Shown: positions 8,234 to 15,129 of the stretch, piece after piece | Layout of the letters: every line of letters begins with the position of its first letter | Position numbering within the stretch: the stretch's first letter is position 1 | From: JAFGJQ01 sp964586145 | GTDB taxonomy: Bacteria; Planctomycetota; Phycisphaerae; UBA1845 | Reading direction: 5' to 3' | Assembly: GCA_964586145.1 (NCBI GenBank) | Contig: CAZPHH010000101.1 | Coordinates: 1 to 16,605 of the forward strand | DNA length: 16,605 bases | Notes under the pieces: model-generated | The model's input: the letters and a program-made list of their open reading frames with translations, nothing else | Told to the model about the DNA's origin: nothing | Databases searched by the model: none | Program-made: the position numbers and the translations under genes

Positions 8234-8683
8234 TCAGGCGGGATGGGGTGGGCTGTCCCCGGACCCGTTTCCGTCCGTCCTGCCGTCCGTGACGACGATG
8301 GCGGATCGCGGCCGATCCTTGGACCGGTAGATGGGGCAGTGGAGGCAGTCTCCGCTCTGGCCGCACGCATGCACGGGTTGGAGGTAGCAGGGCGTGGCGG
8401 GATCCTTGAGGACCGGGCATCGATCGCGCGCCGGGCAATCGGTGAGTTCCCAGCACGGGGCGTAGGCCAGCAGCAGCCGGATGTTCTCCAGCGTGAGGCT
8501 GTGCTTGCGGACCAGTTCCTTGATCAGCCGCAGTTGCGCCACTTCTTTGGGGCCGTACAGGCGGTCCCGCGTCCGCGGCTCGCGACGCGGTCGAATCAGG
8601 CCCACCCGCTCGTATTCGCGGATCCGCCGGTCCGACAGACCCACCTCACGCCCCACCTCGCTGATCTTCTTGAGCGGTTCCAT
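8234..8683 (-). CDS. MerR-family transcriptional regulator with Cys-rich C-terminal region
   Basis: A 149-residue protein. Residues 4-75 form a MerR-type winged helix-turn-helix with the signature order KKISEVGREVGLSDRRIREY, ERVGLIRPRR and LYGPKEVAQLRLIKELV. Instead of the usual coiled-coil dimer helix followed by an effector domain, it has a compact cysteine-rich segment from 77 to 120 with seven cysteines (77, 83, 89, 99, 107, 113, 116), starting CWELTDCPARDRC and ending CLHCPIYR. This resembles CW-type Cys-rich modules seen in other bacterial proteins, so metal or Fe-S binding is plausible but not shown. The last 30 residues look disordered. AAGGTG precedes the ATG at 8683. It is divergent from the QueC-like gene, the usual arrangement for a local regulator. 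Confidence 0.85.
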   Translation of the reverse strand: MEPLKKISEVGREVGLSDRRIREYERVGLIRPRREPRTRDRLYGPKEVAQLRLIKELVRKHSLTLENIRLLLAYAPCWELTDCPARDRCPVLKDPATPCYLQPVHACGQSGDCLHCPIYRSKDRPRSAIVVTDGRTDGNGSGDSPPHPA

Positions 8684-8727
8684 ACACCTTCCCCTGCTGC
8701 GAGCGCGCGTTGGGCGCCTGCAACATT

Positions 8728-8756
8728 AGTCTACTACACGACTTCCGATCGCTCAA
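8728..8756 (-). promoter_or_regulatory. probable sigma70-type promoter of the MerR-type gene
   Basis: On the minus strand TTGAGC (8756-8751) and TAGACT (8733-8728) are separated by 17 bases, matching four of six consensus bases in each element. Transcription would begin near 8721, giving a leader of about 38 bases with a good Shine-Dalgarno. This is a pattern match only. Confidence 0.42.
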
Positions 8757-8792
8757 TGCCCTGCGGCGGGCGGGCGGCGGCCACGCCGGGAA

Positions 8793-8814
8793 GAGGGTGC
8801 GACGGGTCACCCTC
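8793..8814. promoter_or_regulatory. perfect dyad in the MerR/QueC-like divergent region, candidate operator
   Basis: GAGGGTG (8793-8799) and CACCCTC (8808-8814) are perfect inverted repeats around eight bases. A total span of 22 bp and its place between the two divergent genes suit a dimeric regulator, with the adjacent MerR-type protein the obvious candidate. No convincing promoter with a 19-20 bp spacer was found around it, so a hairpin or chance palindrome in GC-rich DNA is also possible. Confidence 0.35.
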
Positions 8815-8898
8815 GGCCCGCGGGATTGCCGATAACGTCCGAGGGACATCAGTCAGCCAGACCGGTCCTTCGGACTGCTTGTGGGGAGTTCCAGCGCG

Positions 8899-9372
8899 AT
8901 GGCGAGTGAATCGTTCGTGATTCTGTGCAGCGGCGGCCTCAACAGCACGGTAGCCGCCGCCCGGGCGGCCCGAAACGGGGCCGTCAACCTGCTCCACGTN
9001 NNNNNNNNNNNNNNNNNNNNNNNNNNNNNNNNNNNNNNNNNNNNNNNNNNNNNNNNNNNNNNNNNNNNNNNNNNNNNNNNNNNNNNNNNNNNNNNNNNNC
9101 CGCACCGGCGGCGTGAGTTCTTCCACGTCTGCGAAATGGCGTTCGATGAGCTGCGGTCCGGGCGGCCGGCCATCCGGCTGGAGGTTCCCCTCGTCGGACT
9201 TTCCCGCGGCGACATCATCAAGCTGGGCAAGCGGTTCAGCGCACCGCTGGATTTGTGCTGGTGCTGCGAAGGCGCCGGTCCGCAGGCGTGCGGCCAATGC
9301 CCGGGCTGCCAGGCGCTCGCCTGCGCCCCGGAGTCGGCCGGTCATTTCGAACCAGCCGTGGCCGGCCGGTGA
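8899..9372 (+). CDS. QueC-like PP-loop protein (7-cyano-7-deazaguanine synthase family), interrupted by assembly gap
   Basis: The N-terminal 34 and C-terminal 91 residues flank a 100-N gap. The start holds an ATP pyrophosphatase P-loop, VILCSGGLNSTVAAA (residues 7-21), on a first beta strand. The end matches QueC: a SRGDIIKLGKRF helix, then a zinc site WCC-x7-C-G-x-C-x2-C (last cysteines in ACGQCPGC), equivalent to the QueC C-x7-C-x2-C-x2-C site. QueC converts carboxy-deazaguanine to preQ0 using ammonia and ATP, a step in queuosine and related deazaguanine pathways. Two oddities: Asn15 replaces the Asp of the usual SGGxDS loop, and with the gap taken as written the protein would be only 157 residues against about 220-230 for QueC. 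The gap is probably a placeholder, and frame continuity across it is unverified. The ATG at 8899 has GGGGAG upstream. No queD, queE or queF lies nearby. Confidence 0.75.
   Translation: MASESFVILCSGGLNSTVAAARAARNGAVNLLHXXXXXXXXXXXXXXXXXXXXXXXXXXXXXXXXXXPHRRREFFHVCEMAFDELRSGRPAIRLEVPLVGLSRGDIIKLGKRFSAPLDLCWCCEGAGPQACGQCPGCQALACAPESAGHFEPAVAGR
9000..9099. other. assembly gap, 100 N
   Basis: Exactly 100 undetermined bases lie inside the QueC-like gene. A round 100 is the customary placeholder for a scaffold join of unknown size, so coordinates to the right of it are relative only, and the true distance may be longer by one to several hundred bases. Confidence 0.99.
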
Positions 9373-9380
9373 ATGGCCGG
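9362..9380. terminator. GC hairpin over the convergent gene ends, possible bidirectional terminator
   Basis: CCGGCC (9362-9367) and GGCCGG (9375-9380) form a six-bp stem whose loop contains the stop codon of the QueC-like gene. It lies between that gene and the end of argS on the other strand, 43 bases apart. No T-tract follows on either side. Confidence 0.25.
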
Positions 9381-9415
9381 GCCGGGACAGATATCGAAAT
9401 CTCGGTCCAGCGGGC

Positions 9416-11206
9416 CTACATCTGCTCCAGCGTCCCGATCCCCAGCAGGTGCAGGCCGAGCTTCAGCGCGCGGGCCGTCAGGTCGCACAGCCGCAGGCGA
9501 GAGAGCCTCACGGATTCCGGGGTGGCGTCTTTGACCCGCACGCCGCGCTTGCGATCGTAGAACCCGTTGTAGGCCTTGCTCAGCTCGAAAAGGTACTCCG
9601 TAATGACGTTCGGGCGATACTCCCGGCCGGCCTGCTCGATGACGTCCGGCAGCCTGAGCAGCACCTTGCCGAGCCGGATCTCCGACTCGTGCTCCAGGGC
9701 AATAGGCGTATCGGGCGGCAGCGCGGCGTAGTCCACCCCCGCCTCGCGACCGATGCTGCGGATGCGGGCGTACGCATAGAGCATGTACGGCGCGGTGTTG
9801 CCGTCCATGCTGAGCATGGTGTCCCATTCGAACTTGTAGTCGCTGCCCAGCGCGTGGGAGAGGTCAAAGTACTTCACCGCGCCCACGCCAACCGTTTCCG
9901 CGATAACCTGCATCTGTTCAGGCGCCAGGCCGCGTTTCTTCTCCGGGTCCTGTTCGGAGGCCTCCAGCACGTTCCGAGCCCGCTCCACCGCTTCGTCCAG
10001 CAGATGCTTGAGCTTTACCGTGCCGCCCTCCCTCGTTTTGAACATCTTGCCCGAGGCGGCCAACATGCTGCCGAAGCCGATGTGGGTCAGCTCCACGTTC
10101 TTACCCGCCCAGCCCGCTTTGCGCGCCGCGACGAAGAGCATGTCGAAGTGCTGCTTCTGGGGCAGGCCCACCACGTAGAGCAGCCGTGTCGCTCCCAGCG
10201 TTTCGATGCGGTGCCGCAGGGCGGCCAGGTCCGTGGTGTCGTAGTTGTAGCCGCCGTCGGACTTGCGGATGATCATGGGCAGCGGATCGCCCTCGCGGTT
10301 GCGGAACCCGTCCAGGAACACGCACATCGCACCGTCGCTCTCGACGGCCAAGCCGGCCTTCGCCAGGTCGTCCACGATGCGCGACAGCAGGTCGTTGTAG
10401 AAACTCTCGCCGCGGTCCTCCACACGGATGTCCAGCCGGTCGTAGATTTCATGGCAGTGCCGCAGCGATTCCTCGCAGAACGCATGCCAGACGGTCAAGG
10501 TCGCCGGATCGCCGCCCTGCAGAGCGACAACAGCCCGCCGGGCGGCGGCGGCGAACTCCTCGTCCGCGTCAAATCGCTGCTTGGCCTGCACGTAGAACGA
10601 TTCCAGGTCGCCCAGGCGCAGGTGCTCCGGGGCGTTCAGCACGTCGGGGTGGGTCCGCCGCAAGTGCTCGATCAGCATGCCGAACTGCGTGCCCCAGTCA
10701 CCCACGTGGTTGATGCGGTGGACGTGGTGACCCTCAAACTCCAGCATCCGCGCGATGCAGTCGCCGATAATGGTGCTCCGCAGGTGCCCGACGTGCATCT
10801 CCTTCGCCAGGTTCGGGCTAGACATGTCGATGGCCACCACGGCCGGCGCGGGCGTCGGGTCGATGCCGACCCGGTCCAGGCCGTCGCGCGGTGCGGGCGG
10901 AACGGCCTGAAGTCGACGTCCGGCCGCCGCGGGCGAGAGGGTCAGGTTGATGAACCCCGGTCCGGCGACCTGCGGCGGCTCACAGAGGTCGCCCACGTCC
11001 AGTCGCCCGACGACGGCGGTGGCCACGTCCCGCGGCTTCTGCTTGAGCGTCCGAGCCAGGGCCATGGCGAAATTGGCCTGGTAGTCGCCGAAGCTCGAAT
11101 CCTGGGTCGGCCGCAGCATGGGATCCACGCCCTCGGCCGCGGCGCCGAAACAGGCCCGCAGGGCTTCGGTCAGTCGTTGTTCCAGCTCTCGCGTGATCGA
11201 TCGCAC
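9416..11206 (-). CDS. argS: arginyl-tRNA synthetase
   Basis: A 596-residue class I aminoacyl-tRNA synthetase that charges tRNA-Arg with arginine using ATP, in the cytoplasm. The N-terminal tRNA-binding (Add-1) domain occupies about 1-95. The catalytic domain has SSPNLAKEMHVGHLRSTIIG with the HVGH signature at 138-141, NHVGDWGTQFGMLIEHL at about 166-182, and ASGKMFKTREG at about 384-394 in the place of the KMSKS loop. The C-terminal DALR anticodon-binding helices end in GIGTLEQM at the last residue, as usual. Length is normal and no key residue is missing. The start is a GTG at 11206 with AAGGAA about 8 bases upstream. The gene follows the kinase by 91 bases holding a hairpin, and converges with the QueC-like gene. 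Confidence 0.97.
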   Translation of the reverse strand: MRSITRELEQRLTEALRACFGAAAEGVDPMLRPTQDSSFGDYQANFAMALARTLKQKPRDVATAVVGRLDVGDLCEPPQVAGPGFINLTLSPAAAGRRLQAVPPAPRDGLDRVGIDPTPAPAVVAIDMSSPNLAKEMHVGHLRSTIIGDCIARMLEFEGHHVHRINHVGDWGTQFGMLIEHLRRTHPDVLNAPEHLRLGDLESFYVQAKQRFDADEEFAAAARRAVVALQGGDPATLTVWHAFCEESLRHCHEIYDRLDIRVEDRGESFYNDLLSRIVDDLAKAGLAVESDGAMCVFLDGFRNREGDPLPMIIRKSDGGYNYDTTDLAALRHRIETLGATRLLYVVGLPQKQHFDMLFVAARKAGWAGKNVELTHIGFGSMLAASGKMFKTREGGTVKLKHLLDEAVERARNVLEASEQDPEKKRGLAPEQMQVIAETVGVGAVKYFDLSHALGSDYKFEWDTMLSMDGNTAPYMLYAYARIRSIGREAGVDYAALPPDTPIALEHESEIRLGKVLLRLPDVIEQAGREYRPNVITEYLFELSKAYNGFYDRKRGVRVKDATPESVRLSRLRLCDLTARALKLGLHLLGIGTLEQM

Positions 11207-11221
11207 CGATTCGTTCCTTGT

Positions 11222-11245
11222 CGCCGCGCGGCATCACGCGCGGCG
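11222..11245 (-). terminator. perfect 9-bp hairpin between kinase and argS
   Basis: CGCCGCGCG (11222-11230) and CGCGCGGCG (11237-11245) form a perfect stem around GCATCA. It lies 53 bases past the kinase stop and 16 bases before the argS start. It lacks a T-tract, so it may be a factor-assisted terminator or processing site for the kinase transcript, or a structure in the argS leader. Confidence 0.4.
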
Positions 11246-11297
11246 TGGCGGCATGGTACCCGCCGACGGTGCCGACTCCAAACGATGTTCCACAAGA

Positions 11298-14087
11298 TCA
11301 TTGGGCCGCGGCGGATGCCTCGTTCCCGCTCGGGGCGGGCAGCCAGGGCGGCCAAGCCGGGTCCTTCAGCTTCACGCAAAGGGTTTTGGCGTGGAAGGTG
11401 TAGCGGCGTTCGCCGTCGAAGCAGCGGTAGGAGCGGTCAAAGAGGTCGACGGCCTCCGCCCGGCGTCCTTCGGCCAGCGCTATCGCGCCGGCGTAAAAAA
11501 GGGCCTCGGCGCGCCGTGTCTGGGCGTTATCCCCGCTCAGGCAGGGCTCGGAGCTCAGGACGGAGTCCAGTGTGCGGCGGCCCTGGGCAAGATCGTAGAG
11601 AACGCGCCACCAGGTCCCCCCATCGGCGCTGCCGTCCGTCGAACGAAACTGAATTCCCGCCGCGCGATCGTCGAGCAGTGCGCTGGCTTTCTCCCTCTCT
11701 CCGAGCAAACGCAAACACGTGGACGCCAGGATGACCCGCCGTGCGTCGCCCGGTCCGTCCTCGGCCAGCCGCAGGGCCGTGGTGACCGCCCGGTCGCGAT
11801 CACCCATCTCCGCGTGGACGAAGATTGGGTAGACATGCGTGTAGAACAGGTCGCGCGGGTCATACTCTGCTGACAGCCGGTCGAGGTCCGCCAGGGCTTC
11901 CTCGAACCGGTTCTGCCAGTAGTAGAGCCGCCAACGATAGTGGTGGCCCTCCCAGACCGAATCGCGGTTGTAGGATTCAGACGCCACTTTGATGGCCCGG
12001 GTGCGGGCATCGATTGCCTTTTCGAAATCGCCGAAGCTCTCCCAGTACTCCGCCTCGGCCGTGACCGGGCGGTCGTCGCCCTTGTCCTTCTGCTGCCCTT
12101 TCTCGGCGTAAGCCCGGGCGTCCCGGTAATAGAGCGGCACCGCGGCGTTGTCGGGGTCGTCACTCGATCCCTCGATCTCGGCGGCGAGGCGGTACGTGAT
12201 GGACAGCAGGTAGTGCGGGTATGCGCCGTATACCCCGATGATGGTCAGTTGGCGCAGGTTGTCGGCGGCTTCTTCGAAATCGCTCAGTTGCCGCGTCCGG
12301 TACATGAGTTGATTCTGGGCGCGGGCCAGATGAATCATGGCCTGGGGGTAGATCTGGTTCTGCGCGGCGTGCAGATCAATCGCACGTCTGTAACTCTCCT
12401 TGGCCGTTTGCGGATCCTTGAAGTGAATCGCGTAGCCGTAGAAGAACCACTCGGTGGCCGTGCGCGGCGTTCCGATGCCGTCGATGCACTTCTGGTATGC
12501 TTCCGTCTCGTTGTTGAGGTGCAGCATGACGGCTTTCACGCACCGCGCCTCGACGCTGTCGGGCCGGACCTTCAGCACTTCCTCCAGGTCTGCCAGGGCT
12601 GCGGCGCGCGTGGAACGGTCCGGACGCGTGGCCCTGGCCATGGCCCTGACCAGCCGCACGCGGGTCGGATCGGCGCCCCGGGCCTCGGCATATGCGATGT
12701 CCTGTTCCACGGAAGGAGGCGGCTCGCGAAAGTTGATGTAGGCGACGGACTCGTACGCGTCGTTCAGGCGACGGTCGGCCGACTCCAGGCGGCGCAGCCG
12801 TTGCACCCACGTCAGGCCGATGGTGAGCACCACCACCACGAACAACGAGGAAATGGTGCCGGTCATCCACTTGTGGCGGCGCACCCACTTGCCGGCCTTG
12901 ACCAGGCGGCTGGTGCGGCGGCTGCGGATGGGACGGTCGTCGGCGAAACGGCGCAGGTCCTCCGCCATATCGCCGGCGGATGCGTAGCGACGCAGCCGGT
13001 TTTTCTCCATCGCTCGCAGACAGATGGTCTCCAGATCGCGGGGAATGCCGCGATCGAGCCGCCGCGGGGGCCGCGGCTCGGCCGTACACACCTGGTCGAT
13101 GATCTGGTCACGCGTTTCGCCGGTAAACGGCGGCTCGCCGGTCAGCACTTCATACAGCGTGACGCCCAGCGAGTAGATGTCCGTCCGCCAGTCGACCCGG
13201 CCATGCCCGAGCCGGACCTGTTCGGGCGACATGTACAGCGGCGTCCCCATGACCTGGCCCGTGGTGGTCAGGTGCGGCTCGCTGAGCAGGTGCGCCAGGC
13301 CGAAGTCCGTCACGTGCAGCCGGCCGTCGCGACTCAGCAGCAGGTTCTGCGGTTTGATGTCGCGGTGGATCACGTGGTTCTGATGGGCGTATGCCAGGGC
13401 GTCGGCTACCTCCGCCAGGAGACGGGCCAGACGACGATACGCGTCCAGCCCCCCCCGCCCAAACGCAAACGAACGGGAATCGGCCGCGCCGGCCGGAGCG
13501 TCGGCGGCGGACGATCGGGCCCGGAATGCCCCGCGCCGCAGGGCCGCGTCCAGGCTTTCGCCCTCGATCAATTCCATCGCGTAGTAGTAATAGCCGCTGT
13601 GCTCGCCCTGCGCGTGGATGGCCACGATGTTCGTGTGGTGCAGGCGGGCGGCGGCCTGGGCCTCCTTGCGAAAGCGGGCAATGGCCTGGCTCTCCGGGTC
13701 GACGAAGGCGGCCAGCACCTTCAGCGCCACCGTGCGGTTCAGCGAAACCTGCCGGGCGCGGTACACCACGCCCATGCCGCCGCGCCCGATCTGCCCGAGA
13801 ATCTCGAAGTCGCCCAGCCGGGCCCCCACCCGCAACGGCTCGGCCGCCACGGGCGCCGGGGACACGCCCGGCATGGGCCGGGTGCGGTCGGCATGGCCGA
13901 GGCCCAGTGAGAAGGCCCCGGACCCAAACGCATCCTTCAAGTCCGCCGTCAGATCGTCCCAGCCCCCGGATTTCGAGAAGTCACCATCCAGCGACACCAG
14001 GAGGCGGCCGCACCGGGGGCACGGGCGCGTCGTGGCCGGCGCGTCGTCCGGCACATTGGAGTCGCACGTGGGACAGGCGAGCTTCAT
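11298..14087 (-). CDS. membrane-anchored Ser/Thr protein kinase with N-terminal zinc ribbon and C-terminal TPR-like domain
   Basis: A 929-residue signalling kinase. Residues 1-30 hold a zinc ribbon (CPTC at 5-8, CPRC at 23-26). The kinase domain spans about 93-385: glycine loop GQIGRGGMGVVYRA, Lys123 in VALKVL, HRDIKPQN with Asp243, DFG at 261-263, and GTPLYMSPEQ and DIYSLGVTLYEVLTGEPPF further on, so it should be active. A Ser/Ala-rich insert of about 35 residues (186-220) sits after the hinge region. After a basic stretch (WVRRHKW) one membrane segment lies at about 409-428. The remaining 500 residues are helical, TPR-like repeats (for example AEALFYAGAIALAEGRRAEA near the end) and would lie outside the cytoplasmic membrane. 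It starts 36 bases after the ECF sigma gene, a pairing typical of Planctomycetota; targets are unknown. A run of eight G occurs in the insert (13449-13456). No clear Shine-Dalgarno is seen. Confidence 0.93.
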   Translation of the reverse strand: MKLACPTCDSNVPDDAPATTRPCPRCGRLLVSLDGDFSKSGGWDDLTADLKDAFGSGAFSLGLGHADRTRPMPGVSPAPVAAEPLRVGARLGDFEILGQIGRGGMGVVYRARQVSLNRTVALKVLAAFVDPESQAIARFRKEAQAAARLHHTNIVAIHAQGEHSGYYYYAMELIEGESLDAALRRGAFRARSSAADAPAGAADSRSFAFGRGGLDAYRRLARLLAEVADALAYAHQNHVIHRDIKPQNLLLSRDGRLHVTDFGLAHLLSEPHLTTTGQVMGTPLYMSPEQVRLGHGRVDWRTDIYSLGVTLYEVLTGEPPFTGETRDQIIDQVCTAEPRPPRRLDRGIPRDLETICLRAMEKNRLRRYASAGDMAEDLRRFADDRPIRSRRTSRLVKAGKWVRRHKWMTGTISSLFVVVVLTIGLTWVQRLRRLESADRRLNDAYESVAYINFREPPPSVEQDIAYAEARGADPTRVRLVRAMARATRPDRSTRAAALADLEEVLKVRPDSVEARCVKAVMLHLNNETEAYQKCIDGIGTPRTATEWFFYGYAIHFKDPQTAKESYRRAIDLHAAQNQIYPQAMIHLARAQNQLMYRTRQLSDFEEAADNLRQLTIIGVYGAYPHYLLSITYRLAAEIEGSSDDPDNAAVPLYYRDARAYAEKGQQKDKGDDRPVTAEAEYWESFGDFEKAIDARTRAIKVASESYNRDSVWEGHHYRWRLYYWQNRFEEALADLDRLSAEYDPRDLFYTHVYPIFVHAEMGDRDRAVTTALRLAEDGPGDARRVILASTCLRLLGEREKASALLDDRAAGIQFRSTDGSADGGTWWRVLYDLAQGRRTLDSVLSSEPCLSGDNAQTRRAEALFYAGAIALAEGRRAEAVDLFDRSYRCFDGERRYTFHAKTLCVKLKDPAWPPWLPAPSGNEASAAAQ

Positions 14088-14123
14088 GGCAGAATACGCA
14101 CGGCAGAAGGAGTATCGAACAGC

Positions 14124-14720
14124 CTACAGGTCGCCCTCCGGGTCCGCTTCGTCGAGGCGTTCCTTTAACCGCTTGCACACTCGCGACTTGGCCTGATACA
14201 CGGCGGCCTTCGTCATCTCGAGCCGCTCGGCCGTCTCCGTCACCGATTTGCCCTCCAATACATGTAGATGAAAGGCCTTCAGAGTTGACGGCTCCACGTC
14301 CCGGGCGATGGACCGAAGCGCCCAGCGAAGGCGGTGGAGCTGCCATTCGCGCTCCCAGCGTTCGTCGCTCTCCGCCTCCCGCTGGGCGGCGAGGTAATCA
14401 AAGGCCTGCGGGTCCAGCGGCTCGCCCTGCCGGGCCTGCCGGGTCGCCCGCCGACTCATCGCGTGCAGGACTGCCGCCCGAAGGTAGGCCCGGAACCGAC
14501 CCTTGCTGGCGTCATAGACGAACCCGTCCATGGCCTTGAACAGGTACATCTCCACATCCTGCACGATGTCTTCCGCATCCACCGCCGTCGCGCCCCGGCC
14601 GCGCGCGTACTTGTAGATCAGCTCGCCGTAGCGGGCGTGAAACTGATGCCAGCTCAGCGTGTCGGCGCGATCCCGCAGCCGCAGGAGCAAGGTCGCACGG
14701 GTGGAATCCGAGTCGGGCAT
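14124..14720 (-). CDS. ECF-subfamily RNA polymerase sigma factor
   Basis: A 198-residue sigma70-family factor with only regions 2 and 4. Region 2 covers about 22-95, including FHARYGELIYKYAR, DAEDIVQDVEMYLFKAM and the SKGRFRAYLRAAVLHAMSRR segment that binds the -10 element. Region 4 covers about 127-187, with the helix-turn-helix SVTETAERLEMTKAAVYQAKSRVCKRLKE for the -35 element. The SWHQFHARYGELIYKYARGRG opening is of the type found next to Ser/Thr kinases in Planctomycetota, and the kinase indeed follows by 36 bases. No anti-sigma factor gene is present; control by the kinase is an inference. The ATG at 14720 is preferred to a GTG at 14762 that would add a weak leader sequence; GGGGA lies about 12 bases before it. 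Confidence 0.92.
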   Translation of the reverse strand: MPDSDSTRATLLLRLRDRADTLSWHQFHARYGELIYKYARGRGATAVDAEDIVQDVEMYLFKAMDGFVYDASKGRFRAYLRAAVLHAMSRRATRQARQGEPLDPQAFDYLAAQREAESDERWEREWQLHRLRWALRSIARDVEPSTLKAFHLHVLEGKSVTETAERLEMTKAAVYQAKSRVCKRLKERLDEADPEGDL

Positions 14721-14913
14721 GACCGCATTGTCCCCAGAGCAACGCCGAAATGCAATCCGCACAAATGCACCACTTTAATATGGTCAGCGAAAATGCAACA
14801 AGGCCCGATTTGGCGTCCCGGTTACAGTGCTACGTCAATTACAGCGGAATCCCGGGTATCTGTCAAAGGATGCGCGCCCCCCGTCTATTACACAGGTGAG
14901 GGAGTGAGTTGGC

Positions 14914-15114
14914 ACCGGGGCACGAGCCCCGGTTTGTGACGGCAACGGGACGCGAAGCGATGCGATCCCCAGGAATCACGTCTCGCTGGAGGCGGTTGGA
15001 AGCTTCGGGTTGATCGCCAGGCAAGGGGCAAGTGTATCGGCTCCGCGCTGCGAGTGCAGCGCGAGGATGGGTTTTCGTCTGCTCGGAGTCTTCCAGTCGC
15101 GGCCGACCGGCCGC
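14914..15114 (+). promoter_or_regulatory. structured leader with four hairpins ahead of the GEVED-type gene
   Basis: Four stems lie in series upstream of the start codon: ACCGGGGC/GCCCCGGT around ACGA (14914-14933); GGGACGC/GCG-A-TCCC with one bulged A around GAAGCGAT (14947-14969); CGCGCTGC/GCAGCGCG around GAGT (15044-15063); and GCGGCC/GGCCGC around GACC (15099-15114). The last abuts the Shine-Dalgarno. I could not match the whole to a known riboswitch class. The first stem could also be a dispersed palindromic repeat or a weak terminator. In DNA this GC-rich some short palindromes arise by chance, but two perfect 8-bp stems with tetraloops are notable. Confidence 0.4.
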
Positions 15115-15124
15115 AGGAGGTGAT
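15115..15124 (+). promoter_or_regulatory. near-perfect Shine-Dalgarno that fixes the start at 15130
   Basis: AGGAGGTGAT matches the 16S rRNA 3' end over ten bases and lies five bases before the ATG at 15130. It is far stronger than the sites of the other genes here, and suggests high translation when the adjacent hairpin permits. Confidence 0.85.
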
Positions 15125-15129
15125 CAAAC

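Larger units (their letters stand above)
14721..15129. promoter_or_regulatory. divergent intergenic region, sigma factor versus GEVED-type protein
   Basis: This 409-base gap holds no convincing gene. Its left part (about 14745-14900) is clearly less GC-rich than the surroundings and probably contains both promoters. On the minus strand TATTAA (14780-14775) could be a -10 for the sigma gene, with a poor TTGTTG (14801-14796) as -35 at a short 15-base spacing. On the plus strand TATTAC (14886-14891) is a possible -10 with no good -35. The right part is a GC-rich leader of hairpins. A plausible alternative is that one or both promoters are read by the ECF sigma factor, whose motif is not known to me. 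Confidence 0.4.

Noticed and set aside
8234..9372. Known deazaguanine DNA-modification or defence cluster
   Set aside because: No other modification, nuclease or defence gene accompanies the QueC-like gene in the window.
9113..11734. 873-codon plus-strand open frame opposite argS
   Set aside because: It lies antisense to an unambiguous argS, starts in the QueC-like gene in another frame, and has Arg/Pro-rich sequence without a domain.
11940..13910. 656-codon plus-strand open frame opposite the kinase
   Set aside because: Antisense to clear kinase motifs; translation resembles the usual mirror of a GC-rich gene.
14940..15000. c-di-GMP-I riboswitch, suggested by GGGACGCGAAGC
   Set aside because: The flanking conserved elements (ACAGGGCAAACC with a GAAA-capped stem, and the second receptor stem) could not be found in the right order.
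14888..15127. 79-codon minus-strand open frame in the divergent intergenic region
   Set aside because: No Shine-Dalgarno, unusual composition, and it overlaps the hairpin-rich leader.
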